11,397 nucleotides of DNA, taken from the NCBI GenBank assembly GCA_003648985.1, contig QMQQ01000018.1:1-11397 (forward strand), given 5' to 3'. This document shows, one piece after another, positions 6,378-11,397 of the stretch. The notes under the pieces were generated by a model that worked only from the letters and a program-made list of their open reading frames with translations, was not told where the DNA came from and ran no database searches. Each line of letters opens with the position of its first letter. Position 1 is the first letter of the stretch. The DNA is from Candidatus Woesearchaeota archaeon (lineage in GTDB: Archaea > Nanobdellota > Nanobdellia > Woesearchaeales > B54-G15). The translations under genes and the position numbers were made by a program.

Positions 6378-7743
6378 TTAAACTCGCCATAGCCCTTGCT
6401 GCCCTTCTTGGATCAGAATAATTAGGAACATTATTCGCTTCAAGCAAATGTATCGCTCTTCTGGTAAAATAAGTTCCCATAAAACAACACACAATCGGTT
6501 TTTTTGGAAATCTTTTTCTCGCTTCTATAATAATTCTTGCATCATCCTCGCTTCTAGTCATCGTCTGCAATGTTTGAATCACAATCAATCCTTTTATATA
6601 ATCCTCTTCTAACAGAGTGTTTATCGCAACCTCATACCTTTCTGGCAAAGCATCTCCGATTATATCTAAAGGATTTCTTTTGCTGAAAGCAGGATGCATA
6701 ACCTTGCTTTTCTCAAGCTTCTTTATCGTTGACTTCTTTAACTCAACCAAATTTACACCAAATTCTTCGCAATAATCAGCGCAAAGAACACCAGCCCCGC
6801 CACCATTAGTAACTATTGCAATGGCATTTTCACATTTGCTCAGCATTGCATTTGCCTTAGCAACATCAAATAATTCTTCAACAGAATCAACAACCTCGAT
6901 GCCAGCTTGCTTAAATGCAGTCGTATAAACATCATAGCTGCTCACCATCCTTCCTGTATGCGATAGCGCTGCTTTTTCTCCTATTTTGCTTCTACCTGCT
7001 TTAAGCACAATCACAGGCTTTTTCTTCACAGCTTCTTTACAGCATTCAATAAACCTTCTTCCATCCTTTACATTTTCAAGATAAACCGTTATGGCTTTTG
7101 TCTCTTCATCATTAGCAAAATACTCAATAAAGTCACTTACATCAAGCATAGCAGCATTTCCAACGCTAACTATAGCTGAAAATCCATAGCGCTCTTGAAC
7201 AGCCCAATCAATAACGCTATCAGCTAATGCACCGCTCTGCGTTATAAAAGCCACTTTTCCAGCAGGAGGCATCGTCGGTGCAAAACTTGCGTTCAATCCT
7301 TTTGTAGGCTTTATAACGCCTAAACAATTTGGTCCAAGCAGAGGAATTCCTGCTTTTTTAAGCACCTTCAAAACCTCAGCTTCAAGTCTCTTTCCTTTTT
7401 CGCCAGCTTCACTAAAACCTGCAGAAATTATAATAACAGCTCCGACCTTTTTCTTGACGCATTCCTTCACAACCTGCAGAACAACATTCGCCGGCACAAC
7501 AATGATAGCAAGATCAATCTCATCGTCTATCTCAAGAATGCTCTTATAGCATTTTAAACCAAGAATATTAACAGCGAATGGATTTACTGGATAAATCTTT
7601 CCTTTGAACGGAGCACAAAAAGGAGCAAGAAAATAGCATCCCTTTACTAAGTTTTTCAAAACACCATAGCCAACCTTTTCAGGTTCTCTGCTTGCACCAA
7701 TTACAGCCACGCTTCTCGGATTCAACAATTTATCAAGTTTCAT
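6364..7743 (-). CDS. acdA: acetate/acyl-CoA ligase (ADP-forming), alpha subunit, 459 aa
   Basis: This is the CoA-binding/ligase subunit of ADP-forming acyl-CoA synthetase, which converts acyl-CoA + ADP + Pi to acid + ATP + CoA through a phosphohistidine intermediate. The N-terminal CoA-binding Rossmann domain starts NPRSVAVIGASREPEKVGYG (8-27). The succinyl-CoA ligase-like part has LLGPNCLGVIKP (135-146) and FITQSGALADS (167-176). The phosphorylated-His loop is ALSHTGRM at 259-266 with His262. A glycine-rich TNGGGAGVL (312-320) lies in the third domain. Length is close to that of the Pyrococcus alpha subunit (about 460). It is encoded downstream of acdB with an ATGA overlap at 7740-7743, so the two subunits are translationally coupled. 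Its stop overlaps the end of Pelota on the other strand. In archaea this enzyme is the main route from fermentation acyl-CoAs to ATP. The preferred acyl group cannot be told from sequence. Confidence 0.93.
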   Translation of the reverse strand: MKLDKLLNPRSVAVIGASREPEKVGYGVLKNLVKGCYFLAPFCAPFKGKIYPVNPFAVNILGLKCYKSILEIDDEIDLAIIVVPANVVLQVVKECVKKKVGAVIIISAGFSEAGEKGKRLEAEVLKVLKKAGIPLLGPNCLGVIKPTKGLNASFAPTMPPAGKVAFITQSGALADSVIDWAVQERYGFSAIVSVGNAAMLDVSDFIEYFANDEETKAITVYLENVKDGRRFIECCKEAVKKKPVIVLKAGRSKIGEKAALSHTGRMVSSYDVYTTAFKQAGIEVVDSVEELFDVAKANAMLSKCENAIAIVTNGGGAGVLCADYCEEFGVNLVELKKSTIKKLEKSKVMHPAFSKRNPLDIIGDALPERYEVAINTLLEEDYIKGLIVIQTLQTMTRSEDDARIIIEARKRFPKKPIVCCFMGTYFTRRAIHLLEANNVPNYSDPRRAARAMASLIKKS

Positions 7744-8387
7744 TTTTTCTCAACTATCCTTATATCAACACAGTATGCTTTTTTCTCATCAACAATCACA
7801 GGATTCAAATCAACCTCATCAAGCTTTTCATTCTCAACAGCATAATTTCCAAGCCTGACTAATATACTCGCTAATGCATCAAAATTAACTTTTGGCATGC
7901 CCCTATACCCAGTCAGCAACCTGTAACCTTTAATCTCTTTCATCATTTCAAGCGCTTCTTCTTTTTTAATAGGAGCTATCCTCAATGACTTATCTTGCAG
8001 AACCTCAGCAAAAATCCCGCCAATGCCGAAAAGCAAAACAGGCCCAAACGTAGCATCTCTTTTCATTCCAATAATAACTTCAACACCTTCGCATTTCTCT
8101 TGAATCAGAACACCATCAATCTTTGCCTTTCTTCGCTTTCTTTTCGCTAATTTTACAAGTTCATCAAATGTCTTTCCAACAATTTCAGCATCAGCCTCCA
8201 CTGTTTTAACCAAACCAAATTCACTTTTGTGCAGAAAATCAGGCGATATAAGTTTCATCACAACAAGAGAAGCACCTCTTAGCTTTTTCAAGCCCTCAAC
8301 TGCTTGCTTCTTATTCTTTGCAAAAACCTGCTTTGGCACTGGAAGCTTAACTTTTTCAATAAATCGCTCAATCTTCTTAAAATCCAT
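7740..8387 (-). CDS. acdB: acetate/acyl-CoA ligase (ADP-forming), beta subunit (ATP-grasp), 215 aa
   Basis: This is the nucleotide-binding ATP-grasp subunit that takes the phosphoryl group from the alpha-subunit histidine to ADP. Visible marks are the substrate-side loop LISPDFLHKSEFGLV at 46-60, with His53 in the conserved HKS position that serves as the second phosphohistidine in this family. Next is the KIDGVLIQEKCEGVEVIIGM strand/turn. The segment FGPVLLFGIGGIFAEVLQD is the typical G-x-GG-x-x-x-E of the metal/nucleotide site, and DLNPVIV lies near the C-terminus. Length is a little short of the Pyrococcus beta subunit (about 230) but all core segments are present. The gene order is beta then alpha as separate polypeptides, unlike the fused single-chain form seen in many organisms. 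It is the first gene of the pair and is divergent from the JAMM-like gene across a 97-nt gap. Confidence 0.93.
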   Translation of the reverse strand: MDFKKIERFIEKVKLPVPKQVFAKNKKQAVEGLKKLRGASLVVMKLISPDFLHKSEFGLVKTVEADAEIVGKTFDELVKLAKRKRRKAKIDGVLIQEKCEGVEVIIGMKRDATFGPVLLFGIGGIFAEVLQDKSLRIAPIKKEEALEMMKEIKGYRLLTGYRGMPKVNFDALASILVRLGNYAVENEKLDEVDLNPVIVDEKKAYCVDIRIVEKK

Positions 8388-8413
8388 TTAAATCTAAAAA
8401 ACAAAAAACCTTT

Positions 8414-8427
8414 CATTAAAATTATTT
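8414..8427 (-). promoter_or_regulatory. possible TATA element for acdB-acdA
   Basis: The minus strand reads AATAATTTTAATGA here, centred about 32-34 nt upstream of the acdB ATG at 8387. This would give a short leader of about 5 nt. The sequence is a weak TATA match in a very AT-rich gap shared with the divergent JAMM-like gene. Confidence 0.35.
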
Positions 8428-8436
8428 TTGGAAAGA

Positions 8437-8450
8437 TTTTTAAATAAATT
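8437..8450 (+). promoter_or_regulatory. TATA-like element for the JAMM-domain gene
   Basis: TTTTTAAATAAATT, centred near 8443, predicts a transcript start near 8468-8470 and a short leader of about 15 nt before the ATG at 8485. It lies downstream of the alternative in-frame TTG (8428), which argues against that codon being the start. Confidence 0.5.
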
Positions 8451-8484
8451 TAAGTCCCTCCTGCTAAGGAGTAAAACAATAAAA

Positions 8485-9108
8485 ATGAGCTTGCTTGAAG
8501 ATACATTAAGTCAGCTAGGAAGTAAAAAGAGAACTTTTAAAAGAAGGTTGTGGAACGCAGTAAGAACAGCATATGAAACAAACAGAGAAACCTGTTTTGC
8601 AGCCTACTCCTATAATAACAGCATAGAAATCACAAAAGTTTCACTTGAAAGCGTTTCTTCAACAGCTCCTGAAGGTAGAGAATATTTCGAAGAAGGAAAA
8701 GGATTTCATTACGACTCTGTTCTAGATGATAAAATAATGCTTGTACATGTTCATCCTGGTTGCGAAGATTTAGCCAGATTTCCTTCACCAAGTGATCTTT
8801 ACCTTGTCTCATACGTTCCTGAAATAATAGCTTACTTTGATGGCAAATCAATACATATGGTAGTTGTAGCAAAGCAAGCCTTTCTTCTTTCAGCCGAACA
8901 AGAAGAAAGACTCCATTTTGAATTACAAAGTGAATTAGAACAAGGGATGATAGAACATTATTGGAATAAGCTTCCAAAAGATTCTCTAGAATCGTTTATA
9001 AAAGAACTGAACAAAATTAAAAATCCTGATGGAAAGCAGGTATTCTGCGCTGAGTACTGGATTGTATCGCGTAAAAACAACAAAACAGTCTATGAAAGGA
9101 TCGCATAA
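8485..9108 (+). CDS. JAMM/MPN-type metalloprotease-like protein, 207 aa
   Basis: The zinc-site signature of JAMM (Mov34/MPN/PAD-1) isopeptidases is visible. A helix leads into RETCFAAYSYNNSIEIT, which places Glu35 where the family has its catalytic Glu. This is followed by LVHVHPG (His88, His90) and SPSD (Ser101, Asp104). The spacing is HxH-x10-SxxD, three residues longer than the textbook HxH-x7-SxxD of Rpn11 or AMSH, so the loop is extended (CEDLARF). Family members remove ubiquitin-like modifiers or cleave small substrates, but the substrate here is unknown. No ubiquitin-like, E1 or MoaD/ThiS-type gene lies in the window. The C-terminal part (about 135-207) is helical and charged. I chose the ATG at 8485 over an in-frame TTG at 8428 because the TATA element falls between them. 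Mre11 follows after 46 nt with its own promoter. The fold call is fairly firm; activity is inference. Confidence 0.68.
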   Translation: MSLLEDTLSQLGSKKRTFKRRLWNAVRTAYETNRETCFAAYSYNNSIEITKVSLESVSSTAPEGREYFEEGKGFHYDSVLDDKIMLVHVHPGCEDLARFPSPSDLYLVSYVPEIIAYFDGKSIHMVVVAKQAFLLSAEQEERLHFELQSELEQGMIEHYWNKLPKDSLESFIKELNKIKNPDGKQVFCAEYWIVSRKNNKTVYERIA

Positions 9109-9120
9109 AAAACAGAATAG

Positions 9121-9135
9121 ATAAAATTAAATAAT
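9121..9135 (+). promoter_or_regulatory. TATA-like element for mre11
   Basis: ATAAAATTAAATAAT is centred about 27 nt upstream of the Mre11 ATG at 9155, again the leaderless spacing. It lies in the 46-nt gap after the JAMM-domain gene. Confidence 0.55.
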
Positions 9136-9154
9136 CCGCAAAGATAAGATTCTT

Positions 9155-10393
9155 ATGCATTTCAAGTTCGCTCATCTTGCTGATTGTCACATCGGATGCT
9201 GGCGCGATCCAAAGCTTAGAGAAGCAACCATCGAAGCATTCAAAACAGCTGTTGAAAAATGCATATCAGCTAATGTCGACTTTATCCTAATAAGCGGAGA
9301 CCTATTCAACACATCACTTCCTTCTATAGATGAACTTTCTGCTGTAGTCAGAGAACTAAAAAAGCTCGAAGCAAAGAACATACCTGTATATTCCATTCCG
9401 GGATCGCATGATTATTCTCCAAGCGGAAAAACAATGCTCGCTGTTCTCGAGTCTGCAAAACTTATCACCTTGGTTTCTAAGGCAGATGCAGAGCATACAA
9501 ACAGAATACGTTTGCTTTTCACAACAGACAAAAAAACAGGTGCAAAAATAACAGGAATGCTCGGAAAAAAAGGCGGACTGGAATCAGAATACTATAAAAT
9601 TCTCGATAAAGAAGCACTCGCATCAGAACCAGGCTTTAAGATTTTTATGTTTCATTCAGCCATAACAGAATTCAAACCAAAAAGTCTTGCAGAAATGCCT
9701 TCTATACCATTATCGCTTCTGCCAGAAGGCTTCAACTATTATGCCGGCGGACACGTTCACGAAAGATTTCAGCATAACAATATTGTCTTTCCCGGCCCAT
9801 TGTTTCCTGCAAACTTTAAAGAATTCGAATCCCTTCACTACGGAAGCTTTTGCATTGTTAGTGTTGATAATAACAAAATAACAGAAATTAAATTCGAACC
9901 AATTCAATTATTTCCGCATGTCGGCATAATGCTTAATGTAGATGGAAAAACACCGTCTCAAGCAAAAGAAGCATTGCTCGAAGAACTCAAGCAAAAAGAC
10001 ATACTAAATGCCATCGTTACAATAAGAGTTGAAGGAAAACTATCTCACGGAAAACCCTCTGACATGCAGTTCAATGAAATATTTGATCATGCATACGAAA
10101 AAGGAGCTTTTTTTGTTATGAAAAACACTTCAAAACTTCATGGTGAGCTATTCAAAGAAGTAAAAATAACAGCAACATCAACTGAAGAAATCGAAGAAAA
10201 ATTGATTAATGAGCATCTTCAACAAATAAAAATAGGTTTATCAAAAGAACAAGAAAAAAATCTCGTAAAAGAACTAATCTCGGCTCTTGACATAGAAAAA
10301 GAAGAAGGCGAAACAACAACCACATTCGAAGAAAGACTAAAACAAAATTTCGAAAGAATACTCGAAAAACATATCAAAGAAATTAAGCCATAA
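9155..10393 (+). CDS. mre11: Mre11-type DNA repair exonuclease, 412 aa
   Basis: Calcineurin-like metallophosphoesterase of the Mre11/SbcD family, which with Rad50 processes DNA double-strand breaks. The phosphodiesterase motifs appear in order: LADCHIG (Asp10, His12), ISGDLF (Asp49), PGSHDYS (Ser84, His85, Asp86), FMFHSAI (His167) and YYAGGHVHERF (His200, His202). By its spacing, residue 84 aligns with the Asn of the usual GNHD, which is a metal ligand in Pyrococcus Mre11. Here it is Ser, while the catalytic His85 is kept. The capping domain spans roughly 230-330. The C-terminal 80 residues are charged and helical, suitable for a Rad50-binding segment. Rad50, HerA and NurA are not in the window on this strand. 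The next gene is a small basic protein 7 nt downstream, then convergent genes. ATG at 9155 is favoured by the TATA spacing. Confidence 0.92.
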   Translation: MHFKFAHLADCHIGCWRDPKLREATIEAFKTAVEKCISANVDFILISGDLFNTSLPSIDELSAVVRELKKLEAKNIPVYSIPGSHDYSPSGKTMLAVLESAKLITLVSKADAEHTNRIRLLFTTDKKTGAKITGMLGKKGGLESEYYKILDKEALASEPGFKIFMFHSAITEFKPKSLAEMPSIPLSLLPEGFNYYAGGHVHERFQHNNIVFPGPLFPANFKEFESLHYGSFCIVSVDNNKITEIKFEPIQLFPHVGIMLNVDGKTPSQAKEALLEELKQKDILNAIVTIRVEGKLSHGKPSDMQFNEIFDHAYEKGAFFVMKNTSKLHGELFKEVKITATSTEEIEEKLINEHLQQIKIGLSKEQEKNLVKELISALDIEKEEGETTTTFEERLKQNFERILEKHIKEIKP

Positions 10394-10400
10394 AGTTAAG

Positions 10401-10697
10401 ATGAAATATCCAAGAGAAGTTATTACAATAGGAAGCTCTGGAAAACCTGAAGCGCGTGTATTAATCGAGCAAGGCAAATACATCCGCTACACCTATCTTG
10501 ATCCAAAAACAGGAAAACCAATAGCAAAAGGAAAAGAATCTATCTGGCTAAAAAGTAAAGAAGGCAGGATCGAACATCTGTTCTTCATTCCGTTAAAAAA
10601 AGGAAAAGGAAAAGCACTCGTCATAAGAAAAGAAGAATCCCCAAAAGAAAGAAAAATCTGGGACAATAAGAAAAAGAAAGCCATAGATTTATTTTGA
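10401..10697 (+). CDS. small basic hypothetical protein, 98 aa
   Basis: The frame is complete, with its ATG 7 nt after the Mre11 stop, so the two are probably cotranscribed. I do not recognise the family. The protein is strongly basic. It begins with a beta-rich half (EVITIGSSGKPEARVLIEQG, then YIRYTYLD and a KTGKP turn), continues IEHLFFIPLKKGKGKALVIR, and ends in a Lys-rich tail (KERKIWDNKKKKAIDLF). There are no cysteines, signal peptide or membrane segment. The basic charge and the position behind a nuclease make nucleic-acid binding conceivable, but that is only inference. Its last 9 nt overlap the end of the broken ORF on the minus strand. Confidence 0.72.
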   Translation: MKYPREVITIGSSGKPEARVLIEQGKYIRYTYLDPKTGKPIAKGKESIWLKSKEGRIEHLFFIPLKKGKGKALVIRKEESPKERKIWDNKKKKAIDLF

Positions 10698-10914
10698 TAA
10701 CCTTAAGTTTTCAAGCTCCTGCTTTAGACTGTCAACATTACTGACATAAACTACCCTGCCACCAACATCTTCTATGTATTGCTTTAGTTCATATTGCAAA
10801 GGACCGACAACAAATGGCTTATAGATAATAACTGGATAAGGCTCTATTTCTCCAATATCTGGATGTAATCGAATGCTTTTCTATATCTCCGGGTCCAATA
10901 AGTACAACCTTCAT
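10689..10914 (-). pseudogene. broken ORF behind asnS (frameshift or internal deletion), about 74 aa when repaired
   Basis: From the ATG at 10914 the minus strand reads MKVVLIGPGDIE, a beta strand and Gly-Pro-Gly loop typical of a nucleotide-binding Rossmann start. It then runs out of sense and stops after about 31 codons. Dropping one base in the GAAAAG run (about 10873-10882) gives an open frame to TAA at 10689. That frame reads SIRLHPDIGEIEPYPVIIYK, then PFVVGPLQYELKQYIEDVGG and RVVYVSNVDSLKQELENLRLSK, which is clearly protein-like. The span is 226 nt, exactly one more than a 74-codon gene plus stop. The ATG overlaps the asnS stop as ATGA, the arrangement of a coupled operon gene. From memory, archaeal proteins with such N- and C-termini are considerably longer. 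The locus may therefore be a remnant of an internal deletion, not merely a one-base insertion. A sequencing error or programmed frameshift remains possible. Confidence 0.65.
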
Positions 10915-11397
10915 GGTCTCCACCTCACCATTGTTCTTGGAAAAGGAATAGCATCTCTAATATGTTTTAGTTTGCATATCCAACTTATTAATCGTTCAAC
11001 ACCTAAACCAAAACCGCTATGAGGAACACTTCCATAGCGCCTTGTATCTAAATACCACTCGTAAAGCTCAGGTTTTTCACCTTGAGCTATCAATCTTTTC
11101 TTTAACTTTTCAACATCAGTTTCTCTTTCGCTCCCTCCAATAACTTCGCCATAGCCTTCAGGAGCAAGCAAATCAGTAGCCAAAACATACCTAGGATCTT
11201 TATCCCATTCCTTCATATAAAACGCCTTTATATCTTTTGGATAATGCGTTACAAAAACAGGAACATCAAATAATTCAGTAAGTTTTCTTTCCTCTATTGT
11301 TCTCAAATCCTTTCCCCAAGGAACAGGATAGTTTGCCTTTTCCTTAAGTAACTTCAAAGCCTCATCATAAGTTATCCTTGCAAATGGTTTTTCAACA
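10911..11397 (-). CDS. asnS: asparaginyl-tRNA synthetase, C-terminal part (cut by window edge)
   Basis: Class II aminoacyl-tRNA synthetase that charges tRNA-Asn with Asn in the cytoplasm. The visible 161 residues begin VEKPFARITYDEALKLLKEK and cover the C-terminal half of the catalytic domain. They include FVTHYPKDIKAFYMK, the EVIGGSERETD segment, WYLDTRRYGSVPHSGFG, and class II motif 3 as GFGLGVERL, followed by IRDAIPFPR near the end. The RRYGSVPHSGFGLG and HIRDAIPFPR combination is characteristic of AsnRS. The archaeal AspRS counterpart has GADR-type sequence and ILFPR, so this is not the non-discriminating AspRS. The frame is open to the right edge. The TTG at 11357 is an internal Leu codon, not a start. 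The stop overlaps the ATG of the broken ORF downstream. Confidence 0.93.
   Translation of the reverse strand, partial: VEKPFARITYDEALKLLKEKANYPVPWGKDLRTIEERKLTELFDVPVFVTHYPKDIKAFYMKEWDKDPRYVLATDLLAPEGYGEVIGGSERETDVEKLKKRLIAQGEKPELYEWYLDTRRYGSVPHSGFGLGVERLISWICKLKHIRDAIPFPRTMVRWRP

Noticed and set aside
8458..8471. CTCCT/AGGAG hairpin that could hide a ribosome binding site before the JAMM-like gene
   Set aside because: The stem is only 5 bp, the AGGAG is 13 nt from the ATG, and the predicted transcript start falls inside the hairpin, so it is probably not present in the RNA.
8428..8484. In-frame TTG extension adding 19 residues to the JAMM-like protein
   Set aside because: The extension covers the TATA-like element and the added residues are of low complexity. 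The ATG at 8485 fits the promoter.
11355..11357. TTG as a start of a short 148-aa asnS
   Set aside because: The AsnRS-like reading continues without break to the window edge, so this is an internal Leu codon.

Overview
The window is about 11.4 kb of AT-rich, gene-dense archaeal DNA. The archaeal assignment rests on a full-length Pelota gene, a split ADP-forming acyl-CoA synthetase, an Mre11 nuclease, an archaeal-type asparaginyl-tRNA synthetase, and TATA boxes lying about 25-29 nt upstream of start codons, as expected for leaderless transcripts. The small proteins, short intergenic gaps and membrane-protein style suggest a DPANN-type lineage such as Woesearchaeota/Pacearchaeota. That placement is inference and is not proven by any single marker here.

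Layout. Positions 1-1283 (minus strand) hold the N-terminus of a coiled-coil-like protein running off the left edge, an unrecognised 101-residue protein, and a divergent PP2C/SpoIIE-type phosphatase. Just upstream of the phosphatase, also on minus, is tRNA-Gly(CCC) (1323-1393) with its own TATA box. Positions 1431-5281 (minus) form a tight three-gene cell-envelope operon: a pilin-like signal-anchored protein with three divergent beta-rich repeats, a multi-pass membrane protein with a large C-terminal soluble part, and a lipobox lipoprotein. A single perfectly palindromic TATA element (5298-5313) sits between this operon and the divergent Pelota gene, at a suitable distance to serve both.

Pelota (5334-6377, plus) ends tail-to-tail, with a 14-nt overlap, against the acdB-acdA pair (8387-6364, minus). 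That pair makes acetate/acyl-CoA ligase (ADP-forming) and points to ATP production from acyl-CoA in a fermentative lifestyle. Divergent from acdB, a plus-strand run encodes a protein with a full JAMM metalloprotease signature (8485-9108), Mre11 (9155-10393, with GSHD replacing the usual GNHD) and a small basic protein (10401-10697).

The right end (minus strand) carries the C-terminal part of asnS. Directly coupled to it by an ATGA overlap is a broken ORF (10914-10689): 226 nt that read as one protein only if a single base is skipped in a GAAAAG run. It looks like a frameshifted or internally deleted pseudogene.

The most interesting items are the broken ORF behind asnS, the three-gene envelope operon with its triplicated domain, the shared symmetrical TATA box, the JAMM protein, and the Mre11 active-site substitution. 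I saw no CRISPR array, insertion sequence or long repeat.
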